Source: Actinomycetota bacterium (GTDB lineage: Bacteria > Actinomycetota > Actinomycetes > Streptosporangiales > Streptosporangiaceae). From it: a stretch of DNA of 64,000 nt. Position numbers and translations under genes: made by a program. Within the stretch, counting starts at the first letter, position 1; every line of letters starts with the position of its first letter. The notes beneath the pieces were generated by a model. That model had not been told where the DNA came from, did not search any database, and worked only from the letters and a program-made list of their open reading frames with translations. Where the stretch lies: positions 29,070 through 93,069 of the forward strand of contig DAHVAR010000231.1 in NCBI GenBank assembly GCA_027314515.1, given 5' to 3'. This document shows positions 20,463 to 29,159 of the stretch, piece after piece.

Positions 20463-20888
20463 ATGACAACTACGTCCACGATCACACGGCGGCAGCGTGG
20501 CGGCTACCTTGAGAGGCCGACGCCGAGCGGGCTCGCCGAAGTTATCGATCTCATCCTCGACAAGGGCCTCGTCATCGATGTCTACGTCCGGGTATCCCTG
20601 GTCGGCATCGAAGTCCTCACCATCGACGCTCGGATAGTCGTCGCGAGCGTGGATACCTACCTGCGGTTCGCCGAAGCTGTGAACCGCCTCGATCTGCGCG
20701 AGAACGGGCCGAAGGGCCTGCCAGATCTCCTGGGCAGCATCACCGAGGGCGGCGCCCGGCACAAGACCAAAGGGGCACTGGCAGGAGTCAGGGAGACGGC
20801 TCGGGAGGTAGCCGGCCGGCGCGACTCGGAGGGCAACGGATCCGGCGAGCGCCGCGCGCGGCCGCATCGACAGGACGACAACGAATGA
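20463..20888 (+). CDS. gvpA: Gas vesicle structural protein GvpA
   Basis: A 141-residue GvpA-family protein. The conserved amphipathic core runs from about residue 20 to 75: [26 protein letters not shown], then [19 protein letters not shown] (quoted in parts). In gas vesicles this helix-strand-strand-helix unit stacks into the ribbed wall. The remaining 65 residues are a charged, Arg/Glu/Gly-rich tail ending HRQDDNE, longer than minimal cyanobacterial GvpA (about 70 residues). It follows the SRPBCC gene by two bases and overlaps gvpF by ATGA. It is the best structural-subunit candidate; the GvpA-domain proteins at 22412 and 23634 look like minor components. Confidence 0.93.
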   Translation: MTTTSTITRRQRGGYLERPTPSGLAEVIDLILDKGLVIDVYVRVSLVGIEVLTIDARIVVASVDTYLRFAEAVNRLDLRENGPKGLPDLLGSITEGGARHKTKGALAGVRETAREVAGRRDSEGNGSGERRARPHRQDDNE

Positions 20889-21721
20889 GCATCGGCCTGC
20901 GGGGAACGCGGATCGCCTCAGCTAGCCGCCTCCCGAGGCGGGGCCGATCCAGGCGGCCTGGCACATCCGGATCTGCGCTCTACGTATACGGCATCATCCC
21001 CGCGGGTGTGCCGGTACCCGACGATCTGCATGGCATCGGCGACGCTCAGGTCCAGGTCGTCGCGGACGGCTCCGTCGCGGCGCTGGCCAGCCAGCTGTCG
21101 TTGTCGCGGCCGCTGGGCACCGGGGCCGACCTGCGCGCCCACGCTCGGGTAGTCGAGACAGTCCACCAGTCCTGTGCGGTGCTGCCGATGCGATTCGGCG
21201 GCGCGCTCGAGAACGCGGACGCCGTGGTAGCGGAGCTGCTGGAGCCGAATGCCGATGCCTTTGCCAGCGCCCTGCGGCGCATCGCCAATCATGAGCAGTT
21301 CGTCCTCAGGGGCAGGTATCTGAAGGGGGCAGCCCTGGCCGAAGTGCTGGCCGAGGACCCGCAGGTCGCGCGCCTGAGCGCCTGGCTGCGTGAACGCGAC
21401 GCAGACACGCATCGCCTCGAGGCAATCCGGCTCGGCACGCTGGTCGCGCGCGCTCTGGAGCGCAAGCAGCAAGCCGACCTGGAGCTCATGAGAGAACTCC
21501 TGGAACCGCGTGTCACGGCCATCGCCGAGCGCGCGCCGGCATCGCCAGAGATCGCGGTTGACGCGGCGTTCCTGGTCAACCGCCCGGACCGGCCGGCCTT
21601 TGAGGAAGCCGCCGAGGAACTCGGGATGCGCTGGGACAACCGGATCCGGCTGCGTCTCGTCGGTCCGCTCCCGGCCTACGACTTCGCCCAGACAGTGGAG
21701 ACCCAGCAGTGGGCCTGCTGA
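20885..21721 (+). CDS. gvpF: Gas vesicle protein GvpF (GvpL/F family)
   Basis: A 278-residue GvpL/GvpF-family protein, an accessory factor that contacts GvpA during assembly. After a basic 30-residue leader, the family start is [17 protein letters not shown]. The central part has [22 protein letters not shown] and a long charged helix, and the end is [21 protein letters not shown], which matches the C-terminal family motif. The first 30 residues (Arg/Ser/Gly-rich) are not typical; a later start has no obvious ribosome site, so I keep ATG 20885, which overlaps the gvpA stop. The C-terminus overlaps gvpG by 13 bases. Confidence 0.93.
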   Translation: MSIGLRGTRIASASRLPRRGRSRRPGTSGSALYVYGIIPAGVPVPDDLHGIGDAQVQVVADGSVAALASQLSLSRPLGTGADLRAHARVVETVHQSCAVLPMRFGGALENADAVVAELLEPNADAFASALRRIANHEQFVLRGRYLKGAALAEVLAEDPQVARLSAWLRERDADTHRLEAIRLGTLVARALERKQQADLELMRELLEPRVTAIAERAPASPEIAVDAAFLVNRPDRPAFEEAAEELGMRWDNRIRLRLVGPLPAYDFAQTVETQQWAC

Positions 21722-21972
21722 GCGGACTCATCTTGCTGCCGCTCGCGCCGGTCCGCGGCGTTGCCTGGCTGGGCGAGCAGGTGCTCGACCTGGCAACGCG
21801 GGAGGACTACGACCCGGCGGAGACCTACCAGCGGCTAGCGGAACTCGACGAGGCCCTGGAGGCCGGCGAGATGTCGGCGGAGGAGTGCGCGGCGGCAGAG
21901 GAAGATCTCATCGCCAGGCTCATGCGAGCGCGTGGCGGGGCGACAGGGATATCGGAGGCGTACCGTGACTGA
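21709..21972 (+). CDS. gvpG: Gas vesicle protein GvpG
   Basis: An 87-residue GvpG-family accessory protein. It starts [25 protein letters not shown], matching the family's hydrophobic N-terminal motif (quoted in one short stretch plus the GEQV end), followed by a helical acidic part with YDPAETYQRLAELDEALEAGEMS. It is needed for vesicle assembly in halophilic archaea and probably acts with GvpF. GTG 21709 overlaps gvpF by 13 bases and its stop overlaps the gvpO start, so it is translationally coupled on both sides. Confidence 0.92.
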   Translation: MGLLSGLILLPLAPVRGVAWLGEQVLDLATREDYDPAETYQRLAELDEALEAGEMSAEECAAAEEDLIARLMRARGGATGISEAYRD

Positions 21973-22393
21973 CCAGGCCACTACTCGAGCCCCGAGCCGG
22001 CCGGGTCGCTCTGGCGACGATTCCGAGCGCCCTAGCCGGCCACGCCGCTCGCGTGACGGTGAGGAGCGCCAGAGCCGGACCGAGCACCGCGCGGAAGACG
22101 ATGGCCGCGAGCGCCGGCGGCCGCGCCGGCGGCAATCCGACGGAATCGAGGCCGCTCGCGCGGCCGCCCGGCATGTTCTGCAGCTCACCGGCCGGTGTCC
22201 GGAGAACGTCGTCTCGGTGGCAGGTGACGACGACGGCTGGCAGGTCGCGGTGGAAGTGCTGGAACTGCATCGCATACCGGAGACCACCGACATCATGGCC
22301 ATCTACGAGGTCGCTCTCGACACCTATGGCGACCTGGTCCGTTGTGAACGGGGGCAGCGCTACCACCGCGGCCAGATCGAGGAAGACCTGTGA
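21965..22393 (+). CDS. gvpO: Gas vesicle protein GvpO
   Basis: A 142-residue GvpO-family protein. The first 60 residues are Arg/Ser/Asp-rich and probably disordered. The conserved domain follows: AARAAARHVLQLTG, ENVVSVAGDDDGWQVAVEVLE, RIPETTDIMAIYEVALD and YGDLVRCERGQRYHRG. GvpO is an accessory or regulatory factor in gas vesicle formation. GTG 21965 overlaps the gvpG stop. In Streptomyces clusters gvpO is usually first, before gvpA; here it lies after gvpG, so the order differs. Confidence 0.92.
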   Translation: MTDQATTRAPSRPGRSGDDSERPSRPRRSRDGEERQSRTEHRAEDDGRERRRPRRRQSDGIEAARAAARHVLQLTGRCPENVVSVAGDDDGWQVAVEVLELHRIPETTDIMAIYEVALDTYGDLVRCERGQRYHRGQIEEDL

Positions 22394-22411
22394 TCGGGCC
22401 TAAGGGGGCGT

Positions 22412-22804
22412 ATGAGCCGCGAATGGGGCCCGACGCCAGCTAGCCGCGAGCGGCTTCCCACCCACCCCGAACCCGCCAGCCTCGCCGACATCCTGGAACG
22501 CGTACTGGACAAGGGCATCGTCGTCGCCGGCGACATCCGGGTTGACCTGCTCGACATCGAGCTCCTCACCATCCGCTTGCGCCTGCTGATCGCGTCAGTC
22601 GAGCGCGCCAGGGAAATGGGGATCGACTGGTGGGAGCATGATCCCACGCTCTCGTCCGGGGCCCGTGACCTGGCAGCGGAGAACCAGCTGCTGCGAGAGC
22701 GCATCGGCGCGCTCGAGGCCGGCACCTCGGGCGCCAGCCGCCGTGCCGGCCACGATGGCGCACCTGCCGGGACAGCGCCGCGGCGCAGGAAGTCAGCCGG
22801 ATGA
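22412..22804 (+). CDS. gvpJ: Gas vesicle minor protein GvpJ (GvpA domain)
   Basis: A 130-residue protein with a GvpA-like domain at about residues 18-80: PASLADILERVLDKGIVVAGD, then VDLLDIELLTIRLRLLIASVE (split here). It has the GvpJ-type extension REMGIDWWEHDPTLSS and a Leu/Glu helix (AAENQLLRERIGALEAG) at the C-terminus. GvpJ is a minor component thought to help set vesicle shape or tip nucleation. It starts 18 bases after gvpO with GGGGGCG before ATG, and overlaps the next gene by ATGA. Confidence 0.92.
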   Translation: MSREWGPTPASRERLPTHPEPASLADILERVLDKGIVVAGDIRVDLLDIELLTIRLRLLIASVERAREMGIDWWEHDPTLSSGARDLAAENQLLRERIGALEAGTSGASRRAGHDGAPAGTAPRRRKSAG

Positions 22805-23631
22805 GTCCGCCAGCCGGGGCGACCTGGGTCTACGCGCTGTCCGGCCGCCTGGGTCAGGCTGGCCTGGATGGCCTGGATGGCCTGGATGGCCTGCGGGGCA
22901 TTGGCGGCGGGCAGGTCCGCGCACTGACCAGCGGTCCGCTGACAGCGGTCGTCGAGTCGGTAGACCCGGGCCTGTTCAGCGCGGAGAAGCTTCAGGACCG
23001 GCTGACCGACCCGGCCGACCTCGAGCTAGTCGCGCGACGTCACCACGACGTGGTCGTCGCCGTCGCAGCGCTCGGTGCGGCACTGCCATTCCGGCTGGCC
23101 ACTGTCTACCTGAGCGACGAGCGCGTGCGCACCCTGCTTTCCGAGCGCTGCGACGAGTTCTGCCAGGCGCTCGGCTGGCTCGCCGACCGCACCGAGTGCG
23201 GGGTCAAGGCCTGGGCTGACGCGGAGGCCCTCAATCGCGCTCGCACGGCGCAGCCATCAGCTCGAAATCCTGGTGGACGGACGGCCAGGCCGGGACGTGC
23301 CGATCACTCCGGCGCAGCTTACCTGGCACGGCGACGCGCCGAACTGGCCGCCCGGGCGGAGGGCCAGCGCCTGGCTGCCCGATGTGGCGAGGAAATACAC
23401 GCCTCCCTCGTCCCGCTCGCCGCTGCCTCGCGCCTGCACCCGCTGCACGACACGCGCGCAACAGGTGAGACCGGCCTGCAGGTGCTGAACGCGGCTTACC
23501 TGATCGACTCCGCAAGCTTGCCAGCGTTCGCCGAGAGCGCCAGAACGGTGGCGGCGCGGGCAGGAGCTTGCGAGGTCGCCGTGACCGGACCGTGGCCCGC
23601 CTACTCATTCGCCGACCAGCCGGACGCCTGA
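22801..23631 (+). CDS. gvpL: Gas vesicle protein GvpL (GvpL/F family)
   Basis: A 276-residue second member of the GvpL/F family. It begins TWVYALSGRLG and ends in VAVTGPWPAYSFADQPD, matching the family C-terminal GPWPAYSF motif; the VVVAVAALGAALPFRLATVY stretch is also typical. Residues about 22-32 are GLDGLDGLDGL, encoded by a perfect 9-base repeat (three copies of GGCCTGGAT at 22861-22887). It would act as an assembly factor with GvpF. The ATGA overlap with gvpJ and a two-base gap to the next gene show tight coupling. Confidence 0.9.
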   Translation: MSPPAGATWVYALSGRLGQAGLDGLDGLDGLRGIGGGQVRALTSGPLTAVVESVDPGLFSAEKLQDRLTDPADLELVARRHHDVVVAVAALGAALPFRLATVYLSDERVRTLLSERCDEFCQALGWLADRTECGVKAWADAEALNRARTAQPSARNPGGRTARPGRADHSGAAYLARRRAELAARAEGQRLAARCGEEIHASLVPLAAASRLHPLHDTRATGETGLQVLNAAYLIDSASLPAFAESARTVAARAGACEVAVTGPWPAYSFADQPDA

Positions 23632-23633
23632 TC

Positions 23634-23861
23634 ATGTCGGCGCTCACCACCGGGGAACTGGCCGCCCGCACGCCCCATCCGCACGTAGCGCTCGTCGACC
23701 TGCTCGACCGCGTGCTCGCCGGCGGCGTCGTGATCGCCGGCGATGTGACCCTCTCGATCGCCGATGTCGAACTCGTGCGGATCTCGCTGCGCGCGCTCGT
23801 GCACTCGGTGACGGGCGGCATCGCGGCGCATGACGGCTTCTTGCCAACGGCACCGACGTGA
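23634..23861 (+). CDS. gvpS: Small GvpA-domain minor gas vesicle protein (GvpS-like)
   Basis: A 75-residue protein that is almost entirely a GvpA-type domain: VALVDLLDRVLAGGVVIAGDV, then LSIADVELVRISLRALVHSV. In actinomycete clusters the small GvpA-like gene between gvpL and gvpK is called gvpS. It is probably a minor vesicle component rather than the main wall protein because it is closer to GvpJ in the AGDV motif than to GvpA. ATG 23634 follows the gvpL stop by two bases; longer upstream frames are shadows of gvpL. The stop overlaps gvpK by GTGA. Confidence 0.85.
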   Translation: MSALTTGELAARTPHPHVALVDLLDRVLAGGVVIAGDVTLSIADVELVRISLRALVHSVTGGIAAHDGFLPTAPT

Positions 23862-24214
23862 CCGGCGGCCACGGCGGACCGCACCGGCAACCGGTGCAGT
23901 CGGACGAGATGACCAGCCCCTTCTTCCCCGTTTCCGGTATATCGGGGCATATCCCGATGGATCGCGCCACTGTCGAACGCAGCCTGGCCACCCTGGTGCT
24001 GACGATCGTCGAGCTGCTCAGGCAGCTGATGGAGCGCCAGGCCATCCGCCGGGTGGACCAGGGTGACCTGACCGACGCTCAGATCGAGCAAATCGGGTCG
24101 ACGCTGATGGCGCTCGATGACCGCATGTCCGGCCTCTGCGACTACTTCAATGTGACCAGGGAAGACCTGAACCTGGATCTCGGGCCGCTCGGGCCGCTAC
24201 TCGGCCGCAGCTGA
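23858..24214 (+). CDS. gvpK: Gas vesicle protein GvpK
   Basis: A 118-residue GvpK-family accessory protein. Key parts are RATVERSLATLVLTIVELLRQ, LMERQAIRRVDQGDLTDAQIE and the C-terminal LCDYFNVTREDLNLDLGPLG. GvpK is needed for proper vesicle growth in species where it was tested, though its biochemical role is unclear. It is last in the operon and its stop is only 17 bases from the convergent P-type ATPase stop. No gvpN (AAA ATPase) or gvpV/T was seen, so this is the reduced actinomycete set. Confidence 0.93.
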   Translation: MTGGHGGPHRQPVQSDEMTSPFFPVSGISGHIPMDRATVERSLATLVLTIVELLRQLMERQAIRRVDQGDLTDAQIEQIGSTLMALDDRMSGLCDYFNVTREDLNLDLGPLGPLLGRS

Positions 24215-24231
24215 CCTGTCGGCCGAGCCGG

Positions 24232-27200
24232 TCAGGGCACCTGCGAGCGCCCGGGCTGCCGGCGGAAGCGATCCGAAGGCTGGTGCGAGCACCCGGCCCG
24301 ACATCGGCAGCAGCGGTCGATGGCCGGCGTCAGCAGCCGGCCGCACGTCGGCAGCAGCGCCGAGCCAGCAGTCGCCGCGCCGGCCGCCGTGGCGGCGATC
24401 GACCAGCCGACCGGGCCGATCGGGGTGCTGCCGAAGAACTGGCTGACACCGGGGGTCTGCACCACGCCCACCAGCACCCCCATGCTAGCCAGGCTCGCGG
24501 CAGCCACGGCTGGGCTCCGGCCGCCCACCAGCAGGGTCTGGCCAAGCTCGGCGCCGACCACGGTCGCCAGTCCGACCGTGCGCGCTCGAGCGGCCGAGCC
24601 GGTCATCCGGGCAGCGATCCACGCGACGCTGGCCGCCGCTCCGGTGGCCGCGGCTCGCACGGCGATCTCCCGGGTGAGCGCCGATCCGAGTGAAGTGTCC
24701 GGCCCTTCGGCGAGCAGGCTCTGCGCCGCCCCCGGCTGCGGCGTGCGCAGCGCGACGGTCACCGCCGGAAGAAGGTCGGTAAGCAAGTTGACGAGCAGGA
24801 GCTGCCGCGCCGACAGCGGTGAAGTGCCAGCCATCAGCGTGCCGAAGAGCGTGTAGCCGATCTCGCCGATGTTGCCGCCGACCAGGATGCCGATCGCCTC
24901 GCGGACCGAGCGCCACATGGCCCGGCCTTCAATGACGGCAGCGATGATCGTTTCCAGCCGGTCGTCGGTGACCACCAGGTCGGCAGCCGCGCGGGCGGCC
25001 GGCGTGCCGCGCTTGCCGAGCGCGATTCCGACATCAGCCAGCCGGATGGCCGCCGCGTCGTTGGCGCCGTCACCCGTCATCGCGACGACTCGGCCGGCTT
25101 GCTGGAAGCCGCGGACGACGCGGACCTTCTGCTCGGGCGTGCAGCGGGCGATGACCGTCGCGCCGCCGAGCGCCGCGGCGAGCGCAGCGTCGTCGAGCCG
25201 GTCGATCTCCGCGCCGGTTACTACCCCTCCCCCGGTCAGCACGCCCAGCTCGGCGGCGATCGCCGTAGCGGTGGCGGGATGATCGCCGGTGATCATGACC
25301 ACGTCGACGCCGGCGTCGCGGAGCTCGCTGACCGATGCGCCAGCCGTGGGCCGGACCGGATCGCCGAAGCCGACCAGGCCGGCGAAAGTCATGTCGTCGA
25401 CCGTGACGGATTGCTGACCGTCCGGGCTGACCTGATTCTCGGCCACCGCCAGCACCCGGTAACCCTGCTGGGCGAGCTTGCCGAGCGCCCTGTCGATCCG
25501 CCTGCGATCAGCCGGGCTGAGATCTCCTCCGCGCCATCTCGCGCAGTGCGGAAGTATCGCCTCCGGTGCACCCTTCACCGACAGGACAGGACGCTGGCTC
25601 GTCTCGGCAAGCGTGGCGTGAAAGGCCCGGCTGGGCTCGAAGGGCAGCGAGTCGATCTGCCGCCAGCCCGGCTGGCCGTCGCCTCGTCTGAGCCCCTCCG
25701 CGGCTGCGCCCTCGATGACGGCCTGGTCGGTCACATGCTCATGGCCGCGCCTGGACCTGGACCTGGGAGTCGCTCGCAGCGCCGCTGCCAGGACGTCGCG
25801 GTGCGCGGCTGGCAGCGCGGCGGCCCGGCGCGTCGTCGTCCCGTCGCAGACCGCCGCGACGGCCATCCGGCCTTGCGTCAGCGTTCCTGTCTTGTCGAAG
25901 CACAGCACGTTGGTCCGGCCGAGCGCCTCGATGGTCCGAGGACTGCGCACCAGCGTGGCGTGCCTGGCCAGACGGCGCGCCGATGCCAGCTGAGCGGCAG
26001 TCACCAGGAACGGCAGGCCTTCGGGGACCGAGGCGACGGCCAGCCCGACTGCCGCGCCAATCGTGTCCCTGGCCGGATGCCCGCGGATCAGCCCGGCTGC
26101 CACCACGGCTGCCGCCGAGCCGAGAGCCAGTGGCAGCGTCGTGCGGGTGATCTGGCTCAGCCTCGACTCCACGCCGGTCGGCGGTGCGGCTTGCGCGAGC
26201 GCCTTCAGGCTCTTGCCGAGCTCTGTGCCGCTGCCCGTCGCGACCACCACCGCCGTGGCGTATCCGGCAGACACCGTCGTGCCTTCGTACAGCATCGAGC
26301 GTCGGTCGGCCAGGGCCGGCGCGAACACCGGTGCGGCGGTCTTCTCAACCGGCGCCGACTCGCCGGTCAGCGATGACTCGTCGGCCTGCAGCGACCTAGT
26401 ATCCAGCAGCCGGCAGTCGGCGGGAACGACGTCACCGCCGGCCAGCACAACGACATCGCCGCCGACCAGGCCGACTGCCGGGATGGTGCGCTCGGCGCCA
26501 TCCCGGCGCACTCGCGCGGTGACCGCCGATTCCGTCAGCAGGCGGCGCATCGACTGCTCGGTATAGACGCGCTGACCGCCGCCGATGAGAGCCGATATCC
26601 CGGCCACTGCCGACACCACGATGGCATCGGCGACCGCGCCGATCGAGGCGGACAGGACCGCCCCGCCGCCGAGTATGGGCGTCAGCGGGTTGGCCAGCTC
26701 GCCAAGGAAGGCACGGGGCAGCGACAGCCGCGCGGGCGCGCGCTCATCAGGCCGCCAGCGCCTGCGGACCTCCCTGGTCGTCAGGCCGCCCGGCCGGCTG
26801 CGCAGCTTGGCCAGCGCGACCTCGGGCGGCATGGCATGCCAGGGCGGCGGTGGTGGCGGGGCGCTGGCCGGCAGCCGGGCCAGCTCCGATACCGACCAGG
26901 CACTGGCCGCGAGCGCGGCCGCCGCGGCGCCGTTGACCGCCAGCAAGCTGCGCCGTGCGGCGGTTCCCGGATCGCCCCCAGCCGCCAGCGCGCCGCCGAG
27001 CGCCGTGCCGCCCAGGGACAGGTTCATCGCCCGGCGGGCTGCCGCGCTGCCGGCCCGCACCGCCTCGACAGTGAGCGCGGCCGGGGCCAGTCCCGGGACT
27101 GCCAGAATATGGGCGCCCCAGGCAGGCCGGCCGTCAGCCGACGCAAGCCCGACGCCAACGTCCGCCGCGGCCAGGGCGCGGCGCCGGCCTGACACCAGCA

Positions 27201-28758
27201 GAACGACCGCCCCCGCTGCCTGCAGCCCGCGAACGGTCGCGACGAGGCGCCTGCCGCCCGGCACGACCAGCGACGGATCGGGCAGCGTCACCGCCGGAGT
27301 GGCCGACGCCGCCAGCAGGTACCTCACGCCGGATCGCTGCGCGGCGGCCAGCAGCATGTCCGCCGCCGCCGCCCGCTCGGCGGCAACTCCGATGACCGCG
27401 CGCAGGCGGCCCGCCTCGGCCAGTCCCAGCACCATTACAGCGCCACCGTCAGTGAGCCGGGCAGCGAGCCGCGACGCTGTTCTGGAGCTCACGCCCAGGG
27501 CATCAAGCGGGCCCATCACGAAGCCCCCGCCGGTGATGATGTCAGCCACCCGGCCCGGGTCGAACAGCGCCTGCGCGGCCGCGCCGAGGCTCGCGCTGTC
27601 CGCGCTGCCGACACCGACCACCTCCCCGACCTGCAGCGCACCGGTCAAAAGGACATCTTCGTCGATAACGATGGCGTCAACGCGATCGAGCAGGCGCAGC
27701 GCACGATGGTCGGTGACCACCACGCCCCGGCGGGCCAGCAGGCATCCGAGCGCTGCGGCGAAGCTTTCCCGGCCAACTCGCGCCGCCTTCGGGATTGTCG
27801 CCGCGGCCACGCCGCCCGCGCGCCGGGCACTGCCCGACATGGCCAGCACCCCGCCGAAGGCGGCAGCGGCGGACACCCCCATCGCATCGCTGAAATTCTC
27901 GGCGTTTCCGGGCGGCACTGCCCGGGGCCGTTCCGGGGTGACCGGCCGAGCCGCAGCGCGCGCGCGGGAGATGCACAGCTTCTGCTCAGCCAGGGCCCAC
28001 GAGTTCCGCTCGAGCACGGCCTCGGCAAGCTGCAGCACGCGCTGTCCGGCGTCGACCGTCAGCCCGCTGATGCCCTGTGCCGCCGACTGCGCCGCCGAAT
28101 TGCCGGCCGCCAGCAGCAGATCCGCGCGGTCCGAGCCGACAGCTCCGGCGAGTGCGCTGCGCAGCCGTGGCTGGGCGTCAACGAACTGGAAAAGCGAGCC
28201 GAGCTCGGCCGGAAGCCGTGCGACCCGGAACGCGCGACCCGCGCCCGCGAACGCCAGGCCCGCGGCGGTGGCCACCAGCGGCGCCACCGTGGCGGGAACC
28301 CGGTTCATCGGCCCCGGCTGCCCGTCGGCCCCCGCGCCAGGAACCTGCATGCTGTCCTCGAGCCGCTCGACGATCCCGGCAAGCTCGGCTTCGGGCACCT
28401 CTTTGTCGCATTGCACCACAACTGCGCCGAGCGCGGCATTCACGGCGGCCCAGCGGACCGCCTCGTGGCGTTCCAGGGCGGTTTCCACCGCCTCGGCTAG
28501 TTCGCTGCCGGCACCATGAGCAACACCGCTGACCCTGATGTGGATGCGCCCGCCCGAGCGGAACAGCACGCGCGGCGACTGCAGCGAACGGACGGTCCGC
28601 CCGGCTGCCGCGACGAGCCCGGCGAGTCGCGCCAGTCCGGGCGTGACCGTGACAATTCGACCGGACCCGGATCGCCCGTCCCGGTCAGGCCCGTCCCGGT
28701 CAGGCAGCCCGTCGGAATTCGGCGCAGCCGGCGCCGACCCGGAGTCAGCTGTGCGCAT
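24232..28758 (-). CDS. Giant CtpI-like P-type cation ATPase
   Basis: A P-type ATPase of about 1508 residues, twice the usual length, like mycobacterial CtpI. Residues about 60-150 look like a heavy-metal-associated-type fold without a CxxC. The next 550 residues are a degenerate ATPase-like half with weak membrane segments. The C-terminal 850 residues form a complete pump: TGESAPVEK, the phosphorylation site DKTGTLTQG, KGAPEA, the MTGDGANDAAAI hinge, and the SARQLLLVNLLTDLLPA membrane segment. Transported ion is unknown. ATG 28758 is chosen because longer starts (28794, 28962) overlap the divergent gene at 28901; no clear ribosome site supports any of them. A 15-base tandem repeat near 28676-28705 encodes DRDGP-DRDGR. 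Confidence 0.85.
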   Translation of the reverse strand: MRTADSGSAPAAPNSDGLPDRDGPDRDGRSGSGRIVTVTPGLARLAGLVAAAGRTVRSLQSPRVLFRSGGRIHIRVSGVAHGAGSELAEAVETALERHEAVRWAAVNAALGAVVVQCDKEVPEAELAGIVERLEDSMQVPGAGADGQPGPMNRVPATVAPLVATAAGLAFAGAGRAFRVARLPAELGSLFQFVDAQPRLRSALAGAVGSDRADLLLAAGNSAAQSAAQGISGLTVDAGQRVLQLAEAVLERNSWALAEQKLCISRARAAARPVTPERPRAVPPGNAENFSDAMGVSAAAAFGGVLAMSGSARRAGGVAAATIPKAARVGRESFAAALGCLLARRGVVVTDHRALRLLDRVDAIVIDEDVLLTGALQVGEVVGVGSADSASLGAAAQALFDPGRVADIITGGGFVMGPLDALGVSSRTASRLAARLTDGGAVMVLGLAEAGRLRAVIGVAAERAAAADMLLAAAQRSGVRYLLAASATPAVTLPDPSLVVPGGRRLVATVRGLQAAGAVVLLVSGRRRALAAADVGVGLASADGRPAWGAHILAVPGLAPAALTVEAVRAGSAAARRAMNLSLGGTALGGALAAGGDPGTAARRSLLAVNGAAAAALAASAWSVSELARLPASAPPPPPPWHAMPPEVALAKLRSRPGGLTTREVRRRWRPDERAPARLSLPRAFLGELANPLTPILGGGAVLSASIGAVADAIVVSAVAGISALIGGGQRVYTEQSMRRLLTESAVTARVRRDGAERTIPAVGLVGGDVVVLAGGDVVPADCRLLDTRSLQADESSLTGESAPVEKTAAPVFAPALADRRSMLYEGTTVSAGYATAVVVATGSGTELGKSLKALAQAAPPTGVESRLSQITRTTLPLALGSAAAVVAAGLIRGHPARDTIGAAVGLAVASVPEGLPFLVTAAQLASARRLARHATLVRSPRTIEALGRTNVLCFDKTGTLTQGRMAVAAVCDGTTTRRAAALPAAHRDVLAAALRATPRSRSRRGHEHVTDQAVIEGAAAEGLRRGDGQPGWRQIDSLPFEPSRAFHATLAETSQRPVLSVKGAPEAILPHCARWRGGDLSPADRRRIDRALGKLAQQGYRVLAVAENQVSPDGQQSVTVDDMTFAGLVGFGDPVRPTAGASVSELRDAGVDVVMITGDHPATATAIAAELGVLTGGGVVTGAEIDRLDDAALAAALGGATVIARCTPEQKVRVVRGFQQAGRVVAMTGDGANDAAAIRLADVGIALGKRGTPAARAAADLVVTDDRLETIIAAVIEGRAMWRSVREAIGILVGGNIGEIGYTLFGTLMAGTSPLSARQLLLVNLLTDLLPAVTVALRTPQPGAAQSLLAEGPDTSLGSALTREIAVRAAATGAAASVAWIAARMTGSAARARTVGLATVVGAELGQTLLVGGRSPAVAAASLASMGVLVGVVQTPGVSQFFGSTPIGPVGWSIAATAAGAATAGSALLPTCGRLLTPAIDRCCRCRAGCSHQPSDRFRRQPGRSQVP

Positions 28759-28900
28759 CCCGATATGGTGGGCCCGGCCCGGCCCGCCGGGCATCACCCT
28801 CGCCGGGTGAGGACGGTCCAGGCGAGCTGCCACCGGCGGCGCGCGGCAACCACCCCCGACGGATGGTGTATACCGGGCCGCAGTCGGGCAGCCTGTCTTG

Positions 28901-29155
28901 ATGGACGCGAAGACCCAGGCGGGTACCCGCCACGGATCCTCGGCCGACGAGGCAAGGCACAACGGCGATCAGGACCGCCAGCCACGCCAGCACCTGCGCG
29001 AAGAGCCCGGCATCAACCTGCCCATCGTCGGCCATGTCGAGTACAAGAGCGCTGGCTTCCTAGCCGGCCTCGGCATCGCCGGGGTAGTCGGGGCCGTGGA
29101 CTGGCCCGTCGCCGCGGCCATCGCCATCGGCTACGCGCTGTCCCGGCGGGATTAG
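28901..29155 (+). CDS. Small one- or two-helix membrane protein (paralogue 1)
   Basis: An 84-residue protein: a 40-residue charged N-terminus, then VEYKSAGFLAGLGIAGVVG, AVDWPVAAAIAIGYALSRRD, that is, two closely spaced hydrophobic segments with a DWPVA turn. The next gene has the same layout, so they are probably ancient paralogues. Function unknown. It may partner the divergent P-type ATPase, whose start lies 142 bases away, as a small regulatory membrane subunit, but this is speculation. The TTG at 28898 is an alternative start. Confidence 0.6.
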   Translation: MDAKTQAGTRHGSSADEARHNGDQDRQPRQHLREEPGINLPIVGHVEYKSAGFLAGLGIAGVVGAVDWPVAAAIAIGYALSRRD

Positions 29156-29159
29156 GTCC

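Noticed and set aside
26585..28519. A 644-codon frame antisense to the giant ATPase
   Set aside because: Ser/Ala/Pro/Arg-rich, no motif, and lies wholly inside a gene with clear P-type ATPase sequence.
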